A stretch of DNA of 18,513 bases from Gammaproteobacteria bacterium (GTDB lineage: Bacteria > Pseudomonadota > Gammaproteobacteria > HTCC5015), in contig JANQRI010000010.1 in the NCBI GenBank assembly GCA_028284675.1, positions 1 to 18,513 on the forward strand, given 5' to 3'. Within the stretch, counting starts at the first letter, position 1; every line of letters starts with the position of its first letter. The translations under genes and the position numbers were made by a program. This document shows positions 6,319-14,946 of the stretch, one piece after another. The notes under the pieces were generated by a model. That model worked only from the letters and a program-made list of their open reading frames with translations, was not told the origin of the DNA and ran no database searches.

Positions 6319-8397
6319 ATGAAATTTAAAAAACCCAGTTTATCTGGATTCGGTTTTAAAAGAGGTGCCAATGCTTCATTCTCTATGTTGCCCATCCTCG
6401 GCGGGTTGCTGATACTCTTGTTGATTGTGATGGTGGTGTCTTTCGTTTATTTTTATTACCAAAACAAATTTATTGCTGAATACAGCAGTTATATTTCCGA
6501 CCAGAAACTGCTGTCGCAACGTATCGCGACCAGCGCTTTTGAAGCCGCCAGTGGTAAAGAAGAGGCTTTCGGGCGTTTGGAGGAATTGCGTAACCGCTAT
6601 CAGGAAACACTTGATTTGGTCAGCAACGGCAACCCCGCAACCGGCCTGCCGCCATTGACGTCTGATGTAAATGCCGAATTGACCGATTTGAAAAATACCT
6701 GGGATGAGTATTCGGCAAATGCGGATTCCATTATCAGCAAGCGCGGTGCGGTTAGAACTGTTGCGCAATATGTTGCGAATGTATCGAATGCATTGATTCC
6801 GCTGGAGAAGCTGTCCGAGGATATCGCTGCAAAGATCGCAGAGGAAGGCACTGATAATCAGACCCTGTTTGTTGCAGCCCGTCAGTCACTGTTTATTGAG
6901 CGGGCACGTAAGAATCTCAATCAGATATTGAGCGGGGCGGATGATGCGGCAACCGCTGCAGACCAGTTTGGCCGGGATTTTAAATTCTATGCCCGTGTTG
7001 TTGATGGCCTGATTAACGGCAGCCGTGACTTGGGTATTCGTCGCGCGCAGTCTGTTGAAATCCAGAACATGCTGGTGCGTTCACAGGATGTTTATAACAA
7101 AGTGCAGCAAAGTGTAATCGGTATTCTGGATATCTCGCCTGACTTGTTTGAAGTGAAAGACGCTGCCGCCGCGGTTGAAATTATCAGCCCTGAAATGCTG
7201 GATGTCGGCGCTCAGCTTGAGGATGCATTAAACGAATTAAGCGGTCGTTATTTCCAGATCGCGCTTATCGGTTTATTGGCGTTCTTGGTTTCATTGTTAA
7301 TATTGGGTTTGATTGCAACCATCCTTGTGAAAGATGCGCGTACCCGGGCAAGCGAATCTTTGACGGTTAATCAGCGTAACCAGGAGGCTATTCTGCGGTT
7401 GCTGGATGAAATGGCCGCACTTGCGGAAGGGGATCTGACTGCGCACGCGACAGTGACCGAAGATATTACCGGCGCGATCGCAGACTCAGTAAACTTTTCA
7501 ATTGACGCATTAAGGTCACTGGTAGAAGCGATTAACAACACGGTTGTGCGGGTTTCGCAGTCATCTGAATACACCCAGGCAATTGCGAACAGGCTGGCGG
7601 ATGCGAGTAATCAGCAGGCCGCTGAAATCGCAAATACCACCAGCGCGATTTCCAATATGGCGCAGACGATGGAGCAGGTATCAAAGAACGCGATGAACTC
7701 AGCGGATGTTGCGCTTAAGTCGGTTGAAATCGCCAACAAAGGTGCGGAAACAGTACGCAGAAATATTGAAGGGATGGATACGATTCGCGAGACCATTCAG
7801 GAGACCTCGAAACGAATCAAACGTCTCGGTGAAAGTTCCCAGCAGATTGGCGAAATTGTATCGCTGATTACCGATATCGCGGACCGTACAAACATCCTGG
7901 CATTGAATGCCGCGATCCAGGCCTCTTCGGCTGGTGAGGCAGGCCGCGGTTTCGCGGTGGTTGCCGACGAGGTTCAGCGACTGGCGGAACGTGCCGGTAA
8001 CGCAACCAAACAGATTTCCGCACTGGTTGAAACCATTCAGACCGATACCAACGAAGCGGTCAGCTCAATGGAGCAAAGTACCGCGGGTGTTGTAACCGGG
8101 GCGAAGCTTGCAGAGGATGCCGGTAACGCCCTGACTGAAATCGAAAGCGTGTCGAAGCAGCTGGCTGATTTGATTCAGGACATTTCACGTGAAGCACGTG
8201 AGCAGGCCAGTACGGCGGTAAATATCTCCGAATCGATGCATGTGATTCAGCAAATTACAATGGAAACCTCTGAAGGTACCACCGAAACCGCATTGTCGAT
8301 CGGTAACCTGACCGAGCTTGCAAATGAATTGCGTACTTCGGTAGCAGGCTTTAAGTTGCCTGAGTCCGAGGAGATTAAAGTGGCGGTAAATGAGTGA
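6319..8397 (+). CDS. pilJ: Type IV pilus methyl-accepting chemotaxis receptor PilJ
   Basis: A 692-residue membrane receptor. Membrane segment 1 is at about residues 24-46 (LPILGGLLILLLIVMVVSF) and segment 2 at about 312-337. Between them a periplasmic region carries two PilJ-type helical sensor modules, starting near SDQKLLSQRIATSAFEAASG (about 60) and FVAARQSLFIERARKNL (about 190). A HAMP-like linker follows segment 2. The cytoplasmic helical hairpin has its tip at about 525-553: RTNILALNAAIQASSAGEAG, then RGFAVVADEVQRL. That is the trimer and kinase-contact region, with the PilJ-style QASS in place of the usual EAAR. PilJ senses pilus-related surface signals through ChpA. No CheR-docking pentapeptide is seen at the C-terminus, and no methyltransferase gene follows. 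Confidence 0.96.
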   Translation: MKFKKPSLSGFGFKRGANASFSMLPILGGLLILLLIVMVVSFVYFYYQNKFIAEYSSYISDQKLLSQRIATSAFEAASGKEEAFGRLEELRNRYQETLDLVSNGNPATGLPPLTSDVNAELTDLKNTWDEYSANADSIISKRGAVRTVAQYVANVSNALIPLEKLSEDIAAKIAEEGTDNQTLFVAARQSLFIERARKNLNQILSGADDAATAADQFGRDFKFYARVVDGLINGSRDLGIRRAQSVEIQNMLVRSQDVYNKVQQSVIGILDISPDLFEVKDAAAAVEIISPEMLDVGAQLEDALNELSGRYFQIALIGLLAFLVSLLILGLIATILVKDARTRASESLTVNQRNQEAILRLLDEMAALAEGDLTAHATVTEDITGAIADSVNFSIDALRSLVEAINNTVVRVSQSSEYTQAIANRLADASNQQAAEIANTTSAISNMAQTMEQVSKNAMNSADVALKSVEIANKGAETVRRNIEGMDTIRETIQETSKRIKRLGESSQQIGEIVSLITDIADRTNILALNAAIQASSAGEAGRGFAVVADEVQRLAERAGNATKQISALVETIQTDTNEAVSSMEQSTAGVVTGAKLAEDAGNALTEIESVSKQLADLIQDISREAREQASTAVNISESMHVIQQITMETSEGTTETALSIGNLTELANELRTSVAGFKLPESEEIKVAVNE

Positions 8398-8405
8398 CCT
8401 TAAAG

Positions 8406-8428
8406 TACCGGCGCGTTAAGGGCCGGTA
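8406..8428 (+). other. Intercistronic hairpin between pilJ and chpA
   Basis: TACCGGC at 8406-8412 pairs perfectly with GCCGGTA at 8422-8428 around a 9-base loop. It sits in the 50-bp gap between pilJ and chpA. No T-run follows, so it does not look like an intrinsic terminator. It could protect the 3' end of the upstream message or lower read-through. In P. aeruginosa this junction holds pilK, so the hairpin may also mark the joint of a deletion; that is speculation. Confidence 0.45.
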
Positions 8429-8447
8429 GAGACTTACGGTATATTCG

Positions 8448-11400
8448 ATGCAACTTGGAAACACGGTTCATTTCAACTCTTTCAAATGGGTGAAGGAAGA
8501 GTTACGGCAACTGCTGCTTGATATCCAGCGGCAGCTGGAGCTGTATGTCAATAACCCGGAAGGAACTGAAAGACTCGACCAGATTATATCCTCGCTACGT
8601 CAGGTGCGGGGCACGCTGTCATTGGTGGAGATCTATGGCGCTGCATTATTAAGCGAAGAGATGGAGCTCGTTGCGCGCGCATTAAAGACCGATGAAATAC
8701 CCAATCTGGAAAATGCCTATGAAGTGTTGCTAAACGCAGCAATCAAACTACCTGATTATCTGGAAAGCCTGGCGGCCGGTAATAAAGATATACCAATGGT
8801 ATTGTTGCCGTTGCTGAATGATTTGCGTGCCTGCCGAAATGCGAGTCTGTTATCTGAGAATGTATTGTTTTTTCCGGATGTTAATGTCGCAACCGGCACA
8901 TTTGAGCCGCCTGAAGGCTTGACTGAGCCGACCGGGAATCCGGCAGAGCTTGCGCGCAAATTAAGACATTCTTATCAGCTGGGTCTGCTCGGTTGGTTTC
9001 GGGATCAGAAAACAGAAGACGCATTCAAACGAATGCATGCGGTTGTCAATAAGCTGCGGGCCGCATCACGTGAGGATGGCAGTAGCCGTCTGTGGTGGGT
9101 TGCAATGGGGATTGTTGAAGCGCTGCAAAATGAAGGCGTGGAGCACAGCGTTGCATTAAAGTCGTTAATGGGCAAGGTCGACCGACAGATCAAATATCTG
9201 GCAGATAACGACGAGGTTGAATTTACAAAATCCCTGCCTGATGAGTTGACTAAAAACCTTTTGTATTATGCTGCACGGGCGGAACCGGTTACCGAAAATG
9301 TCGTACGCATAAAAAACGAATTCAATCTGGCCAAGTATTTACCTAAGGACAGCGAGCTGGAAAGTGCGGAGCAGCGGCTGGGTGGCCCTAATCAGGAACT
9401 GCTGGGACGTGTTGCCGAGGCTATTCAGGAAGATATCAATCAGGCCAAAGATGCATTGGATGCTTTTGTGCACAGTGGTTCCAGTGATTTGAGTCGCCTG
9501 CAACCGCTACCGTCTCTATATGCGAAAATTGCCGATACCCTGGGCATGCTGGGTTTGGGGCATGCACGCGAAAGTGTTTTGCAGGAAAAGGCCGGCCTGG
9601 AGAGTCAGTTAAGTAATGAAACCGGGCTTGATGAAGAAACACAAATGTCTGCGGCCAGCAACCTGTTAAGTATCGAGGGTGAGCTGGATGCTTATGTGAA
9701 TAACAGAGTGACCATGTTGATGGATGCGGCAGACGGCGCTGGAATGAGTGCGGAAGAAAGCCAGGCCGTTACCGAGAATCAACATGTTATTACCAGCCTT
9801 GTTAATGAGTCACTCAGAGATATTGTTCTGGTTAAAGATGCGTTTTTGAATTTTATCGATAACCCGGATGATGTTGAAACCATAAAACTCGTACCGGATG
9901 TGCTTAAAGAATTATCCGGTGCTATGTTTGTTGCGCCGTTAGAAAAAGCTGCGCCGGTAATTGGGCAGTTGCGTGATTATTTTAATGAAACACTCATTAA
10001 CGGGCGACACCTTCCTGGCGAACAGGAGCAGGACGTGGTTGCTGATGTGGTAACCAATATTGAATGTTTTTTGGAAGCGGTTGCTGAAAATCGGGTTGAT
10101 AGCGAGCTTTTTGTTGTTGCAGCTAATGAAGCATTTAATTCCCTGCAGCGTTTTGCATCTGCTGATGAGATGGTTGCCCGTAATGCGGCTGCCGCAGACA
10201 AGCAAGAGTCGCAACCCTTTGCAAGCGAGGAACTAGTCGTTGATGAAAGCGATCTGCTGGAGGATGATCCGGTCGATGTTGATATTCCAGTCGCTGCTGA
10301 CGAGCCGAGAATTTCGATTGAGTCGGTGGTTCTGACCAAAAATGTCAAGAAAAATTACGATGAGTTGCAAATCATCGGTGAAGACGCCGACGAAGAGATT
10401 ATTGATGTTTTTATAGAAGAAGCTCTGGAAGAGCTTGAAAAAGTACGCAGTTTCTTTCCAGTTTGGCGTAATGATTCCGGAGACAGGGAAGCAATTACCA
10501 CAATCCGGCGTTCTTTTCATACGCTCAAAGGCAGTGGCCGTTTGATCGGCGCAACCTTGATCGGCGAGTTTTCCTGGTCTATTGAAAATATGCTGAACAG
10601 GTTAATTGACGGCACGATCAAAGAGTCGCCGCAGCTGTTTGCGGTTGTTGAAGAGGCTTTGGGAATTCTGGCTCAATTAATTGACCAGATTCGTGGTGAT
10701 TCCGAACCGGTTGAAAATGTGTTTGAGGTTATGCAGAGAGCCGATGAGATTGCAGCTGATCGATTGCCTGTAAACCCAAAGCCTGATCACAATGCCGCGC
10801 TTGCCGATGCGGCTCTTCCCGGGTCCGAGTCTGCCGTAGCAGAAGACGGGCCGCAGGAAGTGGAGGAGTTATTATCCCAACCTGAAAACGATGTTCCGGA
10901 GCCGATTTCCCTGGCCGATAATGTCGTCAGCATCACCGGAGAAAGCCTGCTGGGTGAAACGACCGCTTTAAATTTGGATGATGAGGCTGCGTTTGACGCA
11001 GACGAGTCTGATGCCGGCATTGTGCTGGAAGAGTTGTCTGAACAGGAAGAGGTGCTGCAGGAAGATCAAGACGGGAAAAATATTCCGAAGCCGGATTTGA
11101 CCGGTGAGTATCTGCGCAAATCGATTGATCCTACCTTACTGGATATTTTTTCCGATGAAGCGCAGACACATATCACTGAAATCAAGCGTATCAGTAGTAA
11201 AGCGCGTGATGAAAAACTGTCTACCCAAAATGTCGAATCGTTGATTCGTGCGCTGCATACTTTGCACGGCAGTGCGCGTACCGCAAAGTTCACCGTAATA
11301 GCCGAGAAAGCCAAGCTGTTGGAACAGCATGCCAATAATCTGGCCGAACTGGACAAGCCCTGGTCTCCGGAAGAGTTGTCTTTGCTTGATCGCGCAGCTG

Positions 11401-14105
11401 ATTATATAGGCAGCTGCATTGCGCACCTTAAAGATAATACTGCCGAGCTGCAACCTGAAACCGATTTGGATCAACGCTTGTTGGATTGCCTGACCCGCAG
11501 TGAACGGGAAGTCTCATTAAAAAGACAGGAAGGTAAAAGCGATAGAACAGATTCACTGGAAACGCTCGATGTCGACACTGAGTTGGTTGATATCTTTCTC
11601 GAGGAAGCGCCGGATATTGTTAATACCATCGAGCATGAGTTGCAGGAATGGAAAAGCCGTGAATACAAGCCCGAGCATATCACGGAGATAATGCGCCAGC
11701 TGCATACCTTGAAAGGCTCGGCGCGTATGGCAAACCTTTCCGATATTGGTGATTTAAGTCATGCGATGGAGTCTCTGTTTGTCGCGATATCCACCGATAA
11801 AATCGAGGTGAACTCGACACTGGTCGACATGTTGATGGAAGCGGTCGATCTTTTGGGTGGGATGCTGGATGGCCTGCGTCAGGGCTTGATTCCGGTTGTG
11901 CCGGACGAATACATAGAGCGCCTGGAGAATATTCGACTGGGTAAAACCACTGTCATTGAGCAAAGCCCTGATATTTTGCCTGAATCTGAATCCGAACCAG
12001 TTGAGTCAGAGATAGACATTAGTTCGGATGCGATGTTTGCCGGTTTGGAACCGGAGTTACCGGCAACGGAAGAGCCTGAATCTGAGCAAGAAGCAGAGCT
12101 GGGTGTTGAAGTGGCGTTTACTGTGCCGACCGAACAGGAAGAACCGGCCGACAGTTTCCCGTTTGCCCCGCAGGTTGATGATTCGCCGGGTGGCGGTGAA
12201 AATGTAATCATGCCGTTTGAAGGTGGTGGTGAAAGCCAGAGCCAGGTTGAGCAGATGCCAACCACCGCGCCTTTGCATGAACAGATTCGCGTAAGAGCTG
12301 ACAAACTCGATACATTGGTTAATAACGCCGGTGAAGTGAATATCTATCACTCGCGTTTGGGGCAGTATGTTAATGATCTGCATTTTAATCTAAATGAGCT
12401 TGAACAAACCGTTGCGCGACTGCAACGGCAGATTCGCGATATGGATATGCAGACCGAAGCACAGATCGCTTCGCGTATTGAACGTGAAACTGAAAACCCA
12501 TATGAAGATTTCGATCCGCTTGAGATGGACCGTTATTCGCATATGCAGCAACTGTCCAGAGCGATGGCGGAAAGTGCCAGTGATTTGGATAATATCAAAT
12601 CCGGTATTACCGAGCTGGTACGCAATTCTGAGGTGGTGTTGCAGCAGCAATCACGTGTCAGCACCGAGCTGCAGGAGGATTTGCTGCAGACCCGCATGGT
12701 TAAATTTCAGGGTTTGGCATCAAGGCTGCGCCGGATAGTACGGCAGACAGCGATGCAGCTTAATAAGAAAGTTGAGCTCAGAATTATTGGTGCAGATAAT
12801 GAAATTGACCGCAGCGTGCAGGAACGCATGCTTGCACCACTGGAGCATATGTTGCGTAACGCGGTTTTTCACGGCGTGGAAACCACCGAGCAGCGGCTAT
12901 CCAATGGTAAGCCCGAGCAAGGTGTTATTCGTCTGGATATTGAGCGTGATGGTTCTTACATTGTGTTAAGTGTTGCTGATGACGGGCGTGGTATCGATCC
13001 GGCCCGCATTAGGCAAAAAGCCATTCAGCTGGGGCTGCTGGGTTCGGATGAAACCAAGAGTGATCACGATGTCATTCAGTATATTCTGTATGAAGGTTTC
13101 AGTACTGCGGATGATGTATCCCAGATTGCCGGCCGTGGTGTCGGCATGGATGTCGTTGACAGCGAAATCAAGCAGCTCGGTGGCAGTCTCAGTATCAGCT
13201 CCCAGCCTGGTAAAGGCTCGGTATTCAATGTTCGTTTGCCACTGACGCTGGCTATCAATCAGGCATTATTGGTACAGCTGGGCGATGATATTTATGCGAT
13301 TCCCTCTGCGTCGATTGAGGGCGTTGCGTTGCTGAACGCAAGCGAAGTTGAAGAAAATCTTGTCGGTAAGCGTAATCACTACGAATATGCCGGTGAAAAA
13401 TATCAGATGCACTACCTCGGCTCATTGCTGGGTCTGGGTTCACCGTCTGCGCTGTCACGTGAAGCTCGTTATCCCTTATTGTTAATTCGTTCCGGTCAAC
13501 GGCGGGTTGGTGTGCATGTCGATATGATGGTCGGCCGTCGTGAGATTGTGGTCAAACCGGTCGGCCCCCAAATCACTGCCGTACCGGGTATTTCCGGTGC
13601 CACGATACTGGCCGATGGCCGGGTCGCATTGATTCTGGATGTTACCGGGCTTGTCAGCAGTCAAACGGCGGAAATACTGAGCCGAAAAGAAGAAAAACCG
13701 TTATTGGGTACGGAAGCCAAACAACAAGTCACGGTTATGGTCGTGGATGACTCAATCACAATACGCAAAGTAACTGCGCGTATACTCGGACGTCACAATC
13801 TCAAGGTGGTGACCGCCAAAGATGGTTTGGATGCGGTGCAACAGTTACAGGATTTTACGCCTGACCTGTTTTTAATGGATATCGAAATGCCGCGTATGGA
13901 CGGTTTTGAGCTGGCTTCGCACGTGCGTTCGGATTCCCGCCTGCAGGGTGTGCCAATCATTATGATTACCTCGCGTACCGGAGACAAACACAGAGAGCGT
14001 GCCCGGAAGATTGGGGTTGATCGCTACCTCGGTAAGCCTTTCCAGGAAAACGAGTTAATGAATGAAATAAACGAGCTGCTGGAACCGGCCGAGAAAGAAG
14101 AGTAA
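8448..14105 (+). CDS. chpA: ChpA, hybrid CheA-type histidine kinase/response regulator of the type IV pilus chemosensory system
   Basis: A giant 1885-residue kinase. The N-terminal 620 residues contain degenerate Hpt-like repeats without the histidine (Arg51 in RQVRGTLSLVEIYG, Ala359 near IADTLGML, Lys487 in LKELSGAM). Three canonical Hpt sites follow: His691 (HTLKGSGR), His937 (HTLHGSAR) and His1086 (HTLKGSARMAN). They are separated by acidic linkers. The kinase core has a dimerisation region from about 1280, the N-box HMLRNAVFHG with Asn1471, DDGRGID (1511-1517) and GRGVGMD (from 1562). A CheW domain (about 1602-1740) and a C-terminal receiver with Asp1811 (LMDIEMP) and Lys1863 complete it. 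It is shorter than P. aeruginosa ChpA (about 2470 residues). It should phosphorylate PilG and PilH under control of PilJ-PilI. No frameshift is seen. Confidence 0.97.
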   Translation: MQLGNTVHFNSFKWVKEELRQLLLDIQRQLELYVNNPEGTERLDQIISSLRQVRGTLSLVEIYGAALLSEEMELVARALKTDEIPNLENAYEVLLNAAIKLPDYLESLAAGNKDIPMVLLPLLNDLRACRNASLLSENVLFFPDVNVATGTFEPPEGLTEPTGNPAELARKLRHSYQLGLLGWFRDQKTEDAFKRMHAVVNKLRAASREDGSSRLWWVAMGIVEALQNEGVEHSVALKSLMGKVDRQIKYLADNDEVEFTKSLPDELTKNLLYYAARAEPVTENVVRIKNEFNLAKYLPKDSELESAEQRLGGPNQELLGRVAEAIQEDINQAKDALDAFVHSGSSDLSRLQPLPSLYAKIADTLGMLGLGHARESVLQEKAGLESQLSNETGLDEETQMSAASNLLSIEGELDAYVNNRVTMLMDAADGAGMSAEESQAVTENQHVITSLVNESLRDIVLVKDAFLNFIDNPDDVETIKLVPDVLKELSGAMFVAPLEKAAPVIGQLRDYFNETLINGRHLPGEQEQDVVADVVTNIECFLEAVAENRVDSELFVVAANEAFNSLQRFASADEMVARNAAAADKQESQPFASEELVVDESDLLEDDPVDVDIPVAADEPRISIESVVLTKNVKKNYDELQIIGEDADEEIIDVFIEEALEELEKVRSFFPVWRNDSGDREAITTIRRSFHTLKGSGRLIGATLIGEFSWSIENMLNRLIDGTIKESPQLFAVVEEALGILAQLIDQIRGDSEPVENVFEVMQRADEIAADRLPVNPKPDHNAALADAALPGSESAVAEDGPQEVEELLSQPENDVPEPISLADNVVSITGESLLGETTALNLDDEAAFDADESDAGIVLEELSEQEEVLQEDQDGKNIPKPDLTGEYLRKSIDPTLLDIFSDEAQTHITEIKRISSKARDEKLSTQNVESLIRALHTLHGSARTAKFTVIAEKAKLLEQHANNLAELDKPWSPEELSLLDRAADYIGSCIAHLKDNTAELQPETDLDQRLLDCLTRSEREVSLKRQEGKSDRTDSLETLDVDTELVDIFLEEAPDIVNTIEHELQEWKSREYKPEHITEIMRQLHTLKGSARMANLSDIGDLSHAMESLFVAISTDKIEVNSTLVDMLMEAVDLLGGMLDGLRQGLIPVVPDEYIERLENIRLGKTTVIEQSPDILPESESEPVESEIDISSDAMFAGLEPELPATEEPESEQEAELGVEVAFTVPTEQEEPADSFPFAPQVDDSPGGGENVIMPFEGGGESQSQVEQMPTTAPLHEQIRVRADKLDTLVNNAGEVNIYHSRLGQYVNDLHFNLNELEQTVARLQRQIRDMDMQTEAQIASRIERETENPYEDFDPLEMDRYSHMQQLSRAMAESASDLDNIKSGITELVRNSEVVLQQQSRVSTELQEDLLQTRMVKFQGLASRLRRIVRQTAMQLNKKVELRIIGADNEIDRSVQERMLAPLEHMLRNAVFHGVETTEQRLSNGKPEQGVIRLDIERDGSYIVLSVADDGRGIDPARIRQKAIQLGLLGSDETKSDHDVIQYILYEGFSTADDVSQIAGRGVGMDVVDSEIKQLGGSLSISSQPGKGSVFNVRLPLTLAINQALLVQLGDDIYAIPSASIEGVALLNASEVEENLVGKRNHYEYAGEKYQMHYLGSLLGLGSPSALSREARYPLLLIRSGQRRVGVHVDMMVGRREIVVKPVGPQITAVPGISGATILADGRVALILDVTGLVSSQTAEILSRKEEKPLLGTEAKQQVTVMVVDDSITIRKVTARILGRHNLKVVTAKDGLDAVQQLQDFTPDLFLMDIEMPRMDGFELASHVRSDSRLQGVPIIMITSRTGDKHRERARKIGVDRYLGKPFQENELMNEINELLEPAEKEE

Positions 14106-14118
14106 GCATTGACGAACT

Positions 14119-14568
14119 ATGGATAATGACAGCAGCATCCAATGCGTAATATTGCCACAGTTTAACAGCAACCTGTTATTACCGCGTGCCAGTGTGGTGA
14201 CCGTGCTTGAGGGAAAAGAGCTGGATATCGTTGTCGATTTACAGGAAGGGCTAATCGGTAAAGTCAGATGGAGTGGTGTTGCTATTCCGCTGCTGTCATT
14301 TGAGTCGGTCTGTCATGGTGAAATTGCCCGATTTAACAGTGAAAGTAAAACGGTTATTTTGCATTCTCTGAGTGATGAATCCCATCCGTACATCGCGTTA
14401 ACATTCCAGGGAGCTCTGAAGGAAGTCGAGTTGAGCGAAGAACAGATGGAAACCATCAAGAAGCCGAAAGACAACGAATTTATCCAAAGCAGAGTGCGGA
14501 TTGATAATACAGAAGCTGATATTCCCGACCTGCCGATGTTAATGTCTTATACCGGGCGGTTTAACTAG
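14119..14568 (+). CDS. chpC: ChpC-like CheW-domain adaptor
   Basis: A 149-residue protein starting at an ATG 13 bp after chpA. The N-terminal stretch QCVILPQFNSNLLLPRASVV and GKVRWSGVAIPLLSFESV fit a divergent CheW-like fold as in ChpC, which is thought to couple further receptors to ChpA. It is the last gene of the operon. chpB (methylesterase), which lies between chpA and chpC in P. aeruginosa, is absent. The stop codon is composite: TA belongs to the gene and the final G (14568) is the first base of an inserted MITE-like element. The pre-insertion stop would have been TAA at the same codon, so the protein is unchanged in length. The family call rests on weak similarity plus position. Confidence 0.8.
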   Translation: MDNDSSIQCVILPQFNSNLLLPRASVVTVLEGKELDIVVDLQEGLIGKVRWSGVAIPLLSFESVCHGEIARFNSESKTVILHSLSDESHPYIALTFQGALKEVELSEEQMETIKKPKDNEFIQSRVRIDNTEADIPDLPMLMSYTGRFN

Positions 14569-14870
14569 ACCCTATCTCATTGTGATCTTCTAGTTCCATG
14601 CGTCGTTGCGCTCCTCTTCAAATGCGGGGTGCTGCAGGCGCAAACTGCGTGTAAACTCGACTTTATCTGCTCCTGCGTTGCTCTAATACACCACGTCCCT
14701 GTGGTTATGAGTCGTTCTAACTCCTCCGTCCCTGGAGTCGTCCGCTTGATTATACGCCGGGCTCTGCCCAGCGCACTTTTGCCTCGTCTGACCATCACGG
14801 ATGGTGGAAGTGCAGGTTTTGCAGGAGCAAAAACCTGCGAGCAGCGCTCGCTTAATTTTGAGATAGGTTC
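14568..14870. mobile_element. 303-bp non-autonomous MITE-like element with terminal inverted repeats and TA target duplication
   Basis: The left end GACCCTATCTCA (14568-14579) and right end TGAGATAGGTTC (14859-14870) are inverted repeats matching at 11 of 12 bases. Each is flanked by TA (14566-14567 and 14871-14872) within CTAG and CTAA, agreeing with a YTAR target and a 2-bp TA duplication of the kind made by IS5-family elements. That family link is inference from ends and target only. The interior has no transposase: its open frames on both strands (14577-14798 minus, 14629-14883 plus) show no known domain. The right half is a run of small hairpins. Removing the element and one TA restores a perfect 9-bp palindrome at the end of chpC. 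Confidence 0.75.
14690..14851. repeat. Run of six short hairpins inside the MITE-like element
   Basis: (A) ACCAC/GTGGT, 14690-14705, with loop GTCCCT. (B) CTCC/GGAG, 14724-14737, with the same loop GTCCCT. (C) CGC-GGGC/GCCC-GCG, 14755-14773, with one internal mismatch. (D) ACCATC/GATGGT, 14791-14805, with a 3-base loop. (E) an 11-bp stem with one bulged A, 14812-14838. (F) GCGAGC/GCTCGC, 14837-14851. Together they fill most of 160 bp. Such a density of palindromes, two with identical loops, suggests a conserved repetitive or structured element and not coding DNA. Whether it is transcribed cannot be told. Confidence 0.6.
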
Positions 14871-14946
14871 TAAAAATAGTTAAACGAAATTTTCAATATT
14901 TTTCTCTAAAGACCTCGCTATATCAACCGGTGATTGATACCCATAA

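Noticed and set aside
11879..12383. Long antisense frames inside chpA (e.g. 141 aa, Ser/Gly-rich)
   Set aside because: These are shadows of an acidic, Glu/Pro-rich ChpA linker on the opposite strand; the main frame is strongly supported by domain motifs.
14577..14883. Open frames on both strands of the 303-bp element (73 and 84 aa)
   Set aside because: They run through the hairpins, have no recognisable domain, and one extends past the element border. They are probably chance frames in palindromic DNA.
14921..14939. Small stem TATCAA/TTGATA near the VPLPA remnant as a terminator
   Set aside because: It is AT-rich with only 6 bp and has no adjacent T-run in the sense of the minus-strand remnant, too weak to call.
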